A stretch of 64,000 nt of DNA from Elephas maximus indicus (GCF_024166365.1 NC_064842.1:20679001-20743000), one strand, 5' to 3'. Positions 25,481 to 37,802 are shown, counted from the stretch's first letter. Program-made: numbers and translations. Notes: generated from the sequence alone by a model not told the origin.

Positions 25481-25669
25481 AATGCAGCTTACAAACTCTG
25501 TCTCTTCTCCAGTGGGTGGCGTTTGAAATTTCAGGTCAGCTTGTTTTTTGTTTGTTTGTTTAGCCTTCTTTTAGGAAGCTTAGAGTCTAGCCTGTACATG
25601 AATGGTTCAGGGTTGGCCAGAGATTTGGGCAGAGATTATACACAGAATTTGGAGTTCCCCTCTTAGTTT

Positions 25670-25800
25670 TATTCAGCAAACATTTACTTCTTATATCATC
25701 TGTATCAAATATTATGCTAGGTGCCACGTATACAAAGATAAAATAGAGTCCTTGCTCTCAAGTTACTCACAAGCAATAGAGATAAATAAGCAATTTGCAT
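25670..25800. repeat. MIR/L2-type repeat, copy 1
   Basis: The string ttcagcaaacatttacttct followed by attatgctaggtgcca is the common 'transition' motif of ancient mammalian repeats. Confidence 0.5.
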
Positions 25801-26489
25801 TTCTGTTTTATGGGGTTTCCCCACCCTTACTTTAAAAGTTCTACACTTTTCCCAGACTCTGTTTTCTGGTCCTTCATGGCAGTTATATTGTTTCCGATCC
25901 AATTTTTAGCCCTTCATGACATAGGCTGGGGCCTACCCTGAGGCTAAAAGCCACAAAAATGGGAAATTCACCCCTTGCCATTGTCTTCTTCCCGGTGTCC
26001 AACTACCCTTCAATAGTCACCTGTTTTTAGTTGTGTCCCAGTACCTTCTGGTAGTAGTTTTTCATATTTAGTTTATAGTTATCTGCATGAGGATTGGTCC
26101 AATAGAAGCTACTTGGCCACTCCTAGAAGCAGTTATTCTTAATTGTATATTATTGCATGCCAAATATAAGCCTTTTCTTCTCATGACACAGTAATTTGTT
26201 TTCTATTCATGCAAAAAGATATATCACAAATCACGTTTGTGCAACTTTCTAAAGAGCTTGTGTAAGTAGAAGAGCTTATTTAAGCCTGTGAATTATCAGT
26301 GAATGTCATTAGTTAAGTGCATACCACAATTCGAACAATTCAAAGCTGTTCCCTTTCTCGCTTGTCCCAGTTCTTAGTAGCAAACTCATACCATTTTAGG
26401 GGATGTGGGATTTTCATTGCCTTTTGGTGGTAAGTAGACACATCAGTAGCTAAAGGGCCAAAGAACCTTCTATGAATGTTTTCCATTTT

Positions 26490-26635
26490 TATTCAACAAA
26501 CATTTACTTCTTACATAGTTTATATCAAACATTATGCTAGGTGCCAGGGATACCGAGATAAGCAAAATAGGGTCCCTGCCCTCAAATTGCTCATGTGCTT
26601 AGTAGAAGAAACATAAATAAGCCGTTTGTATTTCA
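26490..26635. repeat. MIR/L2-type repeat, copy 2
   Basis: Repeats the features of the 25.7-kb copy (ttcaacaaacatttacttct, attatgctaggtgccagg, ggtccctgccctcaaattgc). Confidence 0.5.
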
Positions 26636-28963
26636 GTGTGTAGGGCTATGTTTGAGGTGTCGTAGGAGCATTTCAGAGGACACCGAGTCCAGTCTTTAAA
26701 GGACCTGTAATGAAGCCTGTACTTCAGAATTTGATAAAAATTAATTGGAGCTTATTCATATATTCATACTGTGATGCTTTAGGATGACTTCGACTAGTCT
26801 GAAAATTTTAGATCTCTAATTTTTTTCATTTTAAAAAGAGGAATTAGACTAAGTCTATAAGTCTCTTTTCAATGCATATATTTGATAATTCAATAAAAAT
26901 CCACGGAAAAGAAGAGATAGTAAAAATCTTACTTTGTTCTACTTAGGGAATAGGTATTTAAAATAATTTAAATTCTTGGTTAACCAAGACTTTATTAGGT
27001 TAACAGGCAGTGAGACTTGCCATTTGTTTGCATTTTACCATTGTGCTACGTAACTGTCCAGTGTACGTCCACATGGGCAGCTTTCGATGGACAATTGGTT
27101 TATGTTGGATGTGTGTTTAGAACCGCTCCATTCTTCTACCTTTTTTTTTTTTTGGAGTGAACCCTGTATAGCTGTTGCTTGCTAAAGCTACAGCCTTCAT
27201 ATCTTAGCTCCTTTCTTCTGGATCCTTCATGAAATTCCAGTTAATTTCTAAAATTAGTTAATTAGCACAGTGCCTGGATATAGTAGCTCCCAATAAATAT
27301 AGGGTTTTTTTCCCAGTAGTTTCCTGACCTGTGGTAGAAGCTGTTCACTGCCTTTCTCCCTCATACTGCACTTGCATCTCTTCCTCTTCAGCTGTTAGAG
27401 CCCCTACTCCTCCTTCTCACCAAAATCTTATTCCCCAACTCAGGAGCTCCTTATCACTGAATCCTCCAGGGGTTGGTCTGGTGTGATGATAAGAGGATGG
27501 CTGTCATTGCTGGAACTTGGGCAAAAGGAGACTGGTTCTTAGCCATCCTCCCTGAAATATAATATGAATTTCTCTATAGAACTAATAGTATAAGTATTGA
27601 CTGGGATCTTTATTATTATTTATATTGCATTTTTTTCTGAATTTTGAGTTTAATACATGTTAACGTGACTGCTTGAGAACCTACCCACATTATATAGCTT
27701 TTTCTTTTTTTTTTTTTTTTGGTGTTTGTATTGAAATAGGTCCCAAGTTTTTTCCAACTTACATTTTGTAACATAACCGGCTTATACATTGAAAATTGTT
27801 TATGCCTCATTTCTCCCCAACTTACTTACTTGTTCAACTTTTGCTCATGTCGCTGAATATTTCTAATCAGAAATAGTGACCAGTGGCTGCCGTACCACTA
27901 ATGCTGGACAGTGCCTATGAAATCAGCTGGAGGAGGGATACACAGTGGTTCATTTGCAGGTTCTCAATGCAGTCCTGAGGTTTACAGCCCACACCACTTG
28001 GTTCTCAGTGCAGTCCTAAGATTTATGATACACACAGCTTGCCCATAAATAGTACCTTAGAAGCAAAGTCTTTTTACTACCTTCCTTTGCCTTTCAAAAA
28101 GGCCCCTGGGTTTTGTTAATGAGAACCCTTTTACTCTCATAAATGACTTCTCTCCAAGCATAACTGAGGCCGTCAGGTAATGTACTGATGTTTGTTTGTG
28201 AATAACATCACCTGCCCACAGACCCACGGCCAGTGGGATGAGTGCTTGTGAAGTTCTTTTTAAACAGGAAAATTTATCAAGGAAAAGAAAACATGAGTTT
28301 AAATGCCTGGGGATTATTTTTAAAGCAGCCCAAAAGTACCCATATCACATGTTAAAAAGCTCTTCTAAATTCCATCAGGGAAAGCAGATGTATTTAATAT
28401 TTGTTATAGCTAAAATATTTATTTTGATGGGTCCAATTTATGATACAACAGTTATGTATTAGTGTGGTATATACTTTGACCCTCGGTGCATTTTTTTTTA
28501 TAGGATCAAAGTCAACATTATGAACATGAATTACTATTGTGTGGTTTTGCATAAATATAGTTATTTTAGTTTCCAGTCTTGTGTCAAGAAGGGTTAATTG
28601 GCATGGTAAAGCTTAGCAGATAATGTGATTAAATAAATATGTGCCACGGGTCTATTAGTTTTGGTAGAAATAAACCATCTTACCATACTCCTGCTTTGCT
28701 CATACATGCACTTGTATATGTACGCAAAGCATAAAACCAGATTTTCAGGGAAAATAGAAATGAAATAAACCAGAATCCCCGCTAAGCTTAGCTGCTCTCT
28801 AATGATTCAGAGGTGAAAATTCTATCACCAGTTATTGCCTGTGGCAAATCTAAGCATTCTATAGTGTTCATCAATTTTACTGTCTTATCTGTGTTCCCAG
28901 TATTTTTGATCCATGTATGCCAACACAGGGTGGTGGCGATAACCTAGTTTTTAAAGAAATACC

Positions 28964-29162
28964 CAAACGCCACTACCATCGAGTCAGTTCTGAGCCATAG
29001 TGACCCTGTAAGGCAGAGCAGAACGGCCCCACGTAGTTTCCAAGGCTGTAATCTTTACAGAAGCAGACTGCCACATCTTTCTCCTGTAGAGTGACTGGGG
29101 GGTTTGAGCCGCCAACTTTTCGGTTAGCAGCCAAGTGCTTTACCCACTGCCTCACCAGGTCT
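28964..29162 (-). repeat. AfroSINE (long form)
   Basis: Minus copy from ccactaccatcgagtcagtt to tgcctcaccaggtctcc, with the middle segment cagaagcagactgccaca. Confidence 0.9.
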
Positions 29163-30210
29163 CCGAAGGCAATATACCCAAACCCGGTGCTGTCGAGATC
29201 AGCAAGACAGTATAGGGTACCGTAATTCTGTTCTGTCAGCTTTCAATCTCTGCTTTCTGTTTCCAACACATCTGGAACCGAAAACAAAAGAGCATGGAGA
29301 CCTAGTGGTATTGTGTCCCTGCTGAGGAAGGTCAGGGGAAGCTGACCTTCAAAGACTTTGGTGTTCCTGTGCCCATGCTGTCCTTCCAGCCACCCCAGAA
29401 GTAGCGAATGGGACTTCCTTTAACACATTCAAGAAAATTTTTCTCTCTGTTCTGTTACTAACACTGAAAAGAGAAACACAGTATCTACTCTGAGAAAGAT
29501 AGCAAGTGGTAGAGTAGTTTGGTAATGTTTAAAATTTTAAATGTTAAGTCAGTATGAAAAGATTTAGGGGGCTGCGACTTTGCTACCACTCTATGGACTT
29601 GAGGCTACACAAGTAAACCCAGCTCCAGAAGATGTCTTTTCAGTAAACTGAAAGCCGTGTTTTAAACCCAGCACCTTTATTTTCCTGTTAAGATGATTGG
29701 GAACTACATTTTACAAAGAAAAATGTGCTTTCAAAGAAAGATCTGTTCCCAGCTGAAAGCATTTGTCAGAAAAGTCTGTTAATTTTACAGTTAAAAGCAC
29801 TATGGCCATCCGTTGAATTAACACATAAAAGGAGTGGAGATTTACAGTGCTTGTGACTTCGTCAATACTTTTCAGGTCGAAATGGGGGTTTATGTTGTGT
29901 CAACTGATACAGGAGTGTTTTGAGAAATGTGTCCAGAGGAAAAAAAAGAAGAGATGAAGATACTGATTTAAAGCCAAGCTATAAAATTCAGTATTTGAAA
30001 TTTTTATCAAGTCTTTTTTACAGTATTATGGCCTGAAAATCTGTTATGAAATCCAACATCTGAGTATTTCCAGTGGTTTCTGATGGGAGTGCCTTCGTTC
30101 AGGTACTGTGGCAATTATTTTGCTAGCCCTCCCCCACAGATTTGCCCATGCACATAATTTAGGGTCTTCACAGGTGTTTCTATTTCACTGAGTTGTCTCT
30201 TCCTACTCCT

Positions 30211-30258
30211 CTGTGTGTGTGTGTGTGTGTCCGCGCGTGCGCGTGCACGCGCATGTGT
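30211..30258. repeat. (TG)n(CG)n alternating purine-pyrimidine tract
   Basis: A run of TG units is followed, after one break, by cgcgcgtgcgcgtgcacgcg and catgtgt. Nearly 48 bases alternate purine and pyrimidine. Confidence 0.85.
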
Positions 30259-30588
30259 AGAGGAGTAGTGTCCCTCAGCGTAAAAGTTTGACTTTATGTC
30301 TGGAGAAGCAAAGGCATAAAGCAGCTTTCATACGTGGTCTTCATATTGTAAGTGCTGTCATAGAACAAGCTTGGAATCAGGATACATGGGTTTTTGTTGC
30401 CCCAGCTGCTATTTATATCATCTTAGGTAAGCCATTTTACCAATATCAGCCTCAACTTTCTCATTTCTAAAAGAATACACTAAAGGGTAGATTTACTCAT
30501 TTATTCAATAAATATCGTTGAGTGCTAATTTGTAGCAAGCACTGTAGTAGGAACTGGAGATACATCACTAAATGAAACAAAGTCCCAG

Positions 30589-31615
30589 AAGGGAAAAGTG
30601 GAAAACAAATAGCAAGATGATAGATTTAAACTCTTTATATCAATAATTAGAGTCTCCGAGTGGCGCGGATAGTTAAGCACTTGACCGCTAACTGAAAGGT
30701 TGGCCGTTCAAACCTACCTAGAGGCACCTTGGAAGAAGGGCTGGCAATCTGCATCTGAAACATCACAGCCTTGAAAACCCTATAGAGTGCAGTTCTACTA
30801 TGCACACATGGGGTCACCAGGAGTTCATGTTGACTTGACGGTAACTGCTGTGTATCTGTATAGATATGTCAGTAATCACATTAAATGTAAATGATCTAAA
30901 TGCTCCACTTAAAATTGTCAGATAATAAAAAGCAAGAACACCTATATCCTGCTTTCAAGAAACCTACTTTCAATGTAAGACAAATAAATTAAAAGGATGG
31001 AAAAGATATACCATGCTAGCACTAATCAAAAGAAAATTGGAGTAGCTATAAATACCAGATGAAGTAGATTTCAAAGCAAGTAATATTATCCAAGATAAGA
31101 TGGATCATTTCATAATGATAAAGGTATCAGTTCATCAAAAGGACATACAGTATTATTTATGCACGTAATAACAGAACCTCAAAATACATGAAGCAAAAGC
31201 TAGCAGAACTGCAAAAAAAAGTAAACAAATCTACAAATTGCTAAAAGAATTAAATATCCTTAAGCCAAAAAAAAAAAAAGAATTTGTACCATATACAAAA
31301 TAACCTCAAGATGGATCATAGTTCTCAGTGTAAAACTTTCAAGAAGTAAACAGGATTTCACTTACATAAAAATCTAGAAAATACAAACTAATATACTGTG
31401 ACAGGAAGTATGTCAGTAATTGCCTGCTGGGGACATGGTAGGGGGAGGATTAAATGGGGCACAAGAGAACGTTGGGAGTGATGGATACGTTCATCATCTT
31501 GATGGCGGTGGTAGTTTCTGGGCATATACGTATGTCAGAACTATCAAATTATATGCTCATAATATATGTAGTTTATTGTATGTCAGTTCTACCTAAGTAA
31601 AACTGTTTAAACAAA
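30589..31615 (+). mobile_element. L1 (deleted) inside an older repeat
   Basis: ORF2-like segment (aaatgtaaatgatctaaatg ... ggagtagctataaatacc), then an L1 3'UTR-like end (ggatacgttcatcatcttga). The middle of the element is missing, and an AfroSINE sits at its left part. Confidence 0.6.
30650..30848 (+). repeat. AfroSINE (long form) in the L1
   Basis: Head gagtctccgagtggcgcgga, middle gcatctgaaacatcacagcc, tail ggggtcaccaggagttcatg. Confidence 0.88.
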
Positions 31616-32490
31616 GAAAGTCCCTGCCATCATGGAATTTATATTTTACTGGGGAGAAAGATACAATGATAGTGACAATAATCAAATACATGTATCTCTT
31701 ACATATGTGAGAGTGTGCCTGTATGTGTGTATAAGATGTTGAAAAATCTTTTGGAGAACAAGTACTGTGAGGATAGAAAGTGATGGGAAGGGTAACTGAC
31801 ATAGGTGGTCAGGGAAGTCCTATGTGATAACATTACGTTCGAACAGAGACTACGCTAAGCTCCCCTGGAATCTTTTGAAAGCTCTTAAATTTCGGTTTTT
31901 TAATAAAGTTACAGGTGACCATTCTCTCTCTCATTGTCTAAAAGAACAGCAGCTTTCCCCTAAACTGAAGGTACATTTAAACTTTCGACATCAGAAAGAA
32001 GTGCATAGTAAGGGTGGGGCGGCAGTAAGCAGAACCTATTCCAAACGCCCCATGACGCCCATTTTTACTAATGAATTTCTTGTAAATTTTTGAATGGAAG
32101 GATGCAGTTCAGCTTTGTGAACATCTGTAGAGTGTTGAGTCAAGAGGACTCAACAGCCAGAATCTCAGTCACCCAATTCCCTGCCAGGGAGGGGCAGTTA
32201 GCTCTCAGGATTCTAAAAGGAAACCCAAACCGCTCCAGAGTACACATCGCCCTTAGTGTTTTTGTGTGCACACATACAGTGCTGGTGAGGAGAATGCACT
32301 TGATTGTGAACAGAAGAGGGAAGATTTCCTTCAGTGAAGTGAACTGCTTGCTTATGTCAAGTTGTCCTGACAGAGCAGCTAGAGAGAAATATGTTCTGGC
32401 ATAATAGCAGGTTTCTCTTAAACACTGGTAGAGGAGCTTCTTCCAGGTGAGGGAGGTAAAGGGTACTGAGAGATGAGCCATATTACTCTT

Positions 32491-33211
32491 CGTTGTTGTT
32501 GTTGTTAGGTGCCGCTGAGTCGGTTCCAACTCACAGCGACCCTATGCACAACAGAACGAGACACTGCCCGGTCCTGCGCCACCCTTACTTAAAATCATTC
32601 TTATGCTTGAGCTCATTGTTGCAGCCACTGTGGCATTCCACCTCATTGAGGGTCTTCCTCTTTTCCACTGACCCTGTACTTTCCCAAGCCTGATGTCCTT
32701 CTTCAGGGACTGATCCTTCCAGACAACATGTCCAAAGTATGTAGGATCCGGTCTCGCCATCCTTGCTTCTAAGGAGCATTCTGGTTGTACTTCTTCCAAG
32801 ACAGATTTGTTCGTTCTTCTGTCAGTCCATGGTATATTCAGTATTCTTCACTAACACCACAATTCAAAGGTGTCAGTTCTTCGGTCTTCCTTATTCATTG
32901 TCCAGCTTTCACATGCGTATGATGTGATTGAAAATACCATGGCTTTGGTCAGGTGCATTAACGTAATGCCTTTGCTTTTCAACACTTTAAAGAGGTCCTT
33001 TGCAGCAGATTTACCTAATGCAATGGGTCATCTGATTTCTTGACTGCTGCTTCCATGGCTGTTGATAGTGGATCCAAGTAAAATGAAATCCTTGACAAAT
33101 TTTATCTTTTCTCTGTTTATCGTGATGTTGCTCATTGGTCCAGTTGTGAGGATTTTTGTTTTCTTTATGTTGAGGTGTAATCCATACTGAAGGCTGTGGT
33201 CTTTGATCTTC
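32491..33211 (-). mobile_element. RTE retrotransposon, 5'-truncated, with target duplication
   Basis: 720-bp minus-strand copy from the 3' repeat (gttgttgttgttaggtgccg) into the end of the reverse-transcriptase ORF. Minus-strand frames give YFGHVVWKDQSLKKDI and YGLHLNIKKTKIL, typical of RTE/BovB-type C-termini. ATTACTCTT at 32482-32490 and 33212-33220 is a perfect target duplication. It has frame breaks and cannot be autonomous. Confidence 0.88.
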
Positions 33212-33227
33212 ATTACTCTTTAGTACC

Positions 33228-33432
33228 AATTAAAACAAAAAACCCACTGCCACAGAGTTGATTCCAACTCATAGAGACCCTAAATGACAGAATAGAACTG
33301 TTCTATGGGTTTTCCAAGGCTGTAACCTTTAGGAAGCAGACTGCCACATCTTTTTCCCATGGAGCCGCTGGCGAATTTGAACCGCAACCTCTCAGGTAGC
33401 AGCTGAGAGCTTAACCACTGCACCACCAGGGT
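33228..33432 (-). repeat. AfroSINE beside the RTE copy, 11-bp target duplication
   Basis: Long-form minus copy flanked by TCTTTAGTACC at 33217-33227 and 33433-33443. It inserted at the edge of the RTE target site. Confidence 0.92.
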
Positions 33433-34787
33433 TCTTTAGTACCTGTTGCTAGCTGATAAATGGAATTTGAATTTGGTTTGGTCCCCAGTAGAGTACTTGC
33501 TGATTCTGCAGACTTAGAATGGCTGTGTATTAGGGGCGAACAGAAAAAATGGTAAAAAATGGTAGAAAACAAAGAGGTAAGAAGTGCTTTGTAACAAGTG
33601 CTGGCAAGTGAAATGTGGTCCTTTATTTTGAAAACGTGCTTCGAATTGCACTCATCCCACAATTTTAAGAAAACATGGTCTGTGTAGAGAGTACTTTGAA
33701 GATTTTTGCCTAATTAACATAAATTTGGTGACAGTAGGAGTGGGAAAATGCATTGATCTAAAGCCAATTGTGTGTTTTTGTTTCTGTAAAGTTTTTATAA
33801 AACATGCTAATTTCTGTCATTCCGTTTTCTGTTTTCATATCCACGTGAGGATTTTATTCCAAAAATGGTGTCTTCTGTCCTGAACGTTACTTATCAGAGC
33901 ACACGCTCACTCCAGGCCCTGGGACTGGGCTTCCTGTCTTAAAAGGAAACCTACAGGATCCATGTACCCCTCAAGACCTGCACCCGGGAAAGGGGAGCCC
34001 CTTCCCTGCCTTCCGCTTCCTCCTGGCCAGTGGAGCTTGCTGAGGTGGAGGCTCGCACAGCTCAGACCTCCATGACCTCCACCTCCAGCGACCCAGGGGA
34101 TCCCCTCCCACACCCATGCCTGCTGCAGGTCCTAGACAGTGAATTCAGCTCTCCCGACCCCCAGAGTCTTTACTTTAAATCTCCTCAGGGGCCACGGCTC
34201 CTGTTCAGGATCCGATGAAAGCTGTGGACAGAGCGTTTGCATGTCAGTCATGTCAGGGACTGCCGAGAATCCCCAGAGCAGGGGCAGACATTAACTTCTG
34301 CCCTCCAAGCAGAGTGGTTACAGTTTTTGTGAAGTATGAGACGGCACTCTGTATAGGGAATAGCTGTGTTATTAAATTGTGCTTTTTAGTAATAACCTGC
34401 TCGGGCAGGCACCAGGAAGGGAAAAGCCAGCAAGGTTGTGCTCTTAGGCACAAGGAATAGCCTACATTTTATTGCAGAGGCCTACATCCATATGGTTTTG
34501 TTTATGTGTTTGTTATGGGAAAAAGTCGGGACAGATTTCTCAGCATTCTCCTTCCACTGTATTCTGCGGTTCTCCCTTGTTCTCTTTCACATAATCTCTT
34601 AAATTTTATCCAGAGCAACTGAGTACTCGGTGGTGTTTGGACTGCTGACTGGGAAGTCCAGTACTATATCTACCAGCTTTCTAGTCTTGCAATGTTCATT
34701 TAATTACTGTCTCTCTAATTTTATCCTTGGTATGGATTTTCCTGAATTGAAATCTGTTAACAGTACCTTTTTCCTTTCTTCCTATAG

Positions 34788-34890
34788 CTTGTACCTCCTT
34801 TTAAGCCTCAAGTAACATCTGAGACAGACACCAGATATTTTGATGAAGAATTTACAGCTCAGACAATTACAATAACACCACCTGAAAAAT
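34788..34890 (+). CDS. AKT3: AKT3 exon: AGC-kinase tail with turn motif (residues 418-451)
   Basis: The 103-bp exon begins after a good pyrimidine tract (ttcctttcttcctatAG) and ends ...GAAAAAT before gtaagt. It encodes LVPPFKPQV...YFDEEFTAQ...[15 protein letters not shown] is the conserved tail segment of AGC kinases that docks on the N-lobe. The threonine in TITITPP corresponds to the turn-motif phosphosite (Thr447 in human AKT3, an mTORC2 target in the family). The exon ends with one base (T) of the next codon. With the canonical last exon this becomes TAT (Tyr452); with the alternative last exon at 49668 it becomes TGT (Cys). It is therefore the branch point between the two C-termini. Confidence 0.97.
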
Positions 34891-35412
34891 GTAAGTACAT
34901 CTAGAAGGTAGTGAGAACTTTTTAATATACTTAAAGAAATTAGTTATTTTTTTAAAATCATTTGACAGCTTCAAAATGAAATCCCACAGTGACGTATTCC
35001 ATCCCCTTTAAGGATATGGAGCTCTCAATGAAAATATGTCAAAAGACAAGCAAGTTGAGAGAAAAGTATTCCTGGGTAGGAGCAGTTACATAGGGAGGGA
35101 TTGTAGACTGAGAATTACAGACTGAATTGTAATCTCATTAGCCCTTTTTTCTGCTTTCCAGTAGATTCTTTTGACATCAGCTGAAAGGATTCTGAAATAG
35201 AGACTTCCCGTGTGTCCCAGACTTTACTCATTCAGTACCACCTTTATGACTTTTGCCAATTCTGTCTCCTGCTTAATGTAATAATTTTTCAGTTCACTTT
35301 AAATTGAGTTACCCTTTTATTTGGCTTTGTCTTAATCAGTAATATCTGCGAAGTCATAATTTAGTTTGCTAGTAATTATATATGTATTTACATATATGTT
35401 TAAAAAAAAAAA

Positions 35413-35563
35413 AAGTTGCTGTCCAGTCAACTCCGACTCATAACGACCGTATAGGACAGAGTAGAAGTGCCCCACACGGTCTCCAGGGAGCAGCTGGTGG
35501 ATTCAAACTGCTGACCTTTTGGTTAGCAGCCAAGCTTGTAACCACTGCGCTACCAGGGCTCCA
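35413..35563 (-). repeat. AfroSINE, left arm of an inverted pair
   Basis: Minus copy from aaagttgctgtccagtcaac to gcgctaccagggctcc. Confidence 0.92.
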
Positions 35564-35593
35564 ATATATGTGTGTGTATAGATATCGATATCG

Positions 35594-35755
35594 GAAACCC
35601 CGGTGGCATAGTGGTTAAGAGCTACGGTTGCTAACCAAAAAGTCGGCAGTTGGAATCCACCAGGTGTTCCTTGGAAACCCTATGGGGTAGTTCTACTCTA
35701 TCCTCTAGGGTTGCTCTGAGTCAGAATCGACTCGACGGCAACGGGTTTGGTTTTC
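35594..35755 (+). repeat. AfroSINE, right arm of an inverted pair
   Basis: Plus copy from ggaaaccccggtggcatagt to acggcaacgggtttggtttt, about 30 bases after the opposite copy. Confidence 0.93.
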
Positions 35756-36409
35756 TTATATATGCATATGTATGTATGTATGTATATGTAAATTACGTAT
35801 CTGTTAAAACTACATTTTCATTGCACATACACTAGTATATGTCCCACACTTTGAGAAAGACCCTAAATAACTGGGCTCTAATGGAAGAATAACATTAGAT
35901 AAAATTTATAAACATTCCCATTTGCTGACAAGTGTTGGTTCTCAAGGGCCTGTGTTTAGACTACTGACTGGGAAGACCAAACCTTATCTACCAGCCTTCT
36001 AGCCTTAGGTAGGAGGAGAGGATTGAGATTTAGGGTGGTATTTGGATGGCTACAAATATTCTTCGAGTCATGTATCTTTTGCCTCACACAGTGGTAGTAT
36101 CATGTTAGTTTCTTTCCCTTTATTTTCTTTGGGGTTTTACTCTCTCCTCCTTCCTTTTTCAAAGGCAGATTAGTTGAGAGTGCTGATGTACACTGGGTGT
36201 CCATGAGAGGAGATTCAGCCATGGACACGGTCAGCGGATCTGTGGATGCAAACTAGGAGCCATCTAGGCCCGGAGTTCTTCATTTGGGGCCCATGGCTTG
36301 TGAACAGTCTGAAGTTAAAAACACCCTGTGACTGAACATTCTGAAATTTAAAATGTTACTTTATGTTGTTATATTAAATAATGTCAGAATACTCTAAGAA
36401 CCTCCTAAC

Positions 36410-36512
36410 TTTCCTTTTATAAGTGAAGACACTGAAATCCAGAGAAAAGCTGAGCTGCTCCAAGTCCCACAGCCAGTGTCATCATAGCCAGGAGCAGGAC
36501 TCATCATCTTGG
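36410..36512 (-). repeat. MIR-like ancient SINE
   Basis: The strings agacactgaaatccagagaa and aagtcccacagccagtg correspond to the inverted MIR core. Confidence 0.5.
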
Positions 36513-36884
36513 CTGATATCCAGGTTAAGTTGCAAAATACCAGTATATTGAAGTGCTACCCATAGTACATCACCCATGGTGGGGCAGTGAGGCAGTGAGC
36601 TTCCACTCTATCTTATGTGCCATGGATAGAATCTTACGATTTCTAAGAGTTAAATAACAATGTTAGAAAGCCTTCAAAGTTGTGGACAAGTGCTTAAGGG
36701 CTTTCTGAGTAGAAACAATGGACACAGGCCTTGGCATAGTTCCTCTGACTGCAGCATGAACTAGAGCTATGCAGTTGTCTGCAATGCTGGGCAGCGCCGT
36801 GGGTTGTTAGATTGGAGCATGGGCAGTTCCCTCTGTATAGCATCCACTAGGCCCCATCACGTGGATATAATTCTAATTATAATC

Positions 36885-37450
36885 AGGCCCCATCATTTCT
36901 CTGCTTACAACCTTCCAGTGGCTTCCCATTGCAGTTTAAATTCAAACCACTCAACTGGCTTGCACAGCCTGTCTGATCTGGACCCTCTCCACCTCTTTGA
37001 CCTCATTCTGTTCTATCTTCCACCATTGTTTCTATGCTCCAGCCACATCTCCAATGTGCCACACCTCGCCTTCCCTTGGGATGTTGTATTTACTGCTTTC
37101 TCTGCCTAGAATGCTCTTTTCCCAGATATGTGCATGAATGGCTGGTGCCTTCTTGTTCTTCAGATCTCAGTTTAGATGTCACTTCAGCGGACATCCTTCT
37201 CTGACCTCCAGTCTAAAGAACAACATAGCTCCTTAGTCATAACCTCACACTTAATTCTCTACATCAGCACCTTTACCTGCTGATATTTTTCTGGTTAACT
37301 TGTGTCTTTGTTTACTGTCTGTTTCTGCCACTAGACCGCAGTGTTCTAGAGTGGAGGGATCTGGTTTGTCTTATTTACTGCTAGCCTCAATTCCTAGCTA
37401 GATGCCTAGCCATCATAGGTGCGCAATAACTACCTATGAGGTGAATGAAT
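36885..37450 (+). mobile_element. L2 LINE 3' end
   Basis: Matches the L2 3' region in order: catttctctgcttacaacct, tggcttcccattgcag, tgctccagccacatct, ctctgcctagaatgctct, gtcacttcagcggacatcc. Well preserved for its age. Confidence 0.75.
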
Positions 37451-37802
37451 AAGCACACTGTGTTGAGTGCTGGGGTCTTCAGGGGCAGGAGGATGACTGA
37501 CTTACAGATGCTGCTGTTGCCCATTGGGACCTAGAAGCTGGCTGGGCTGGCTTGCTCCCCACTCAGTTTCCACAGAAAGCATCGAGAGAGCAAGGCCCTC
37601 ACATGTCTCTGTCCTATGCCTTGTCCTCCTTGAGACAGTTTCCTCTCTTAAACAGAACTCTTGACGTCTGTGGACTCTTTAGGACAACTAAATATTTCAT
37701 TTTGGAAGTCCTAGAAATAGGTAGGCTCTGTAAATACAAAGCCTTGGATAGTTATTTTACTTCAGAAAGTTAAAAGTAAAATCTCAACATGAAAGACAGA
37801 GT

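Larger units (their letters stand above)
30490..31680. repeat. L2/MIR-type repeat split by a 1-kb L1 insertion
   Basis: The left half ends ...aacaaagtccc and the right half resumes aaagtccctgccatcatgga. AAAGTCCC at 30581-30588 and 31616-31623 is the likely target duplication. The inserted material is an internally shortened L1 plus an AfroSINE. Confidence 0.55.
8274..34787 (+). other. AKT3: AKT3 intron, 26.5 kb, L1-rich
   Basis: This intron runs from gtagga to the pyrimidine tract before 34788. It holds two large LINE blocks (about 13.0-16.6 kb antisense; 19.3-23.7 kb sense), a nested L2/L1/SINE at 30.5-31.7 kb, an RTE/SINE pair at 32.5-33.4 kb and scattered SINEs. No gene is supported in the stretches without named repeats: 8274-9730, 9940-10920, 12240-13030, 16930-18220, 23760-24760, 26640-28960, 29165-30480 and 31660-32490. 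A GC-richer unique segment lies at 33890-34460. Confidence 0.85.
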
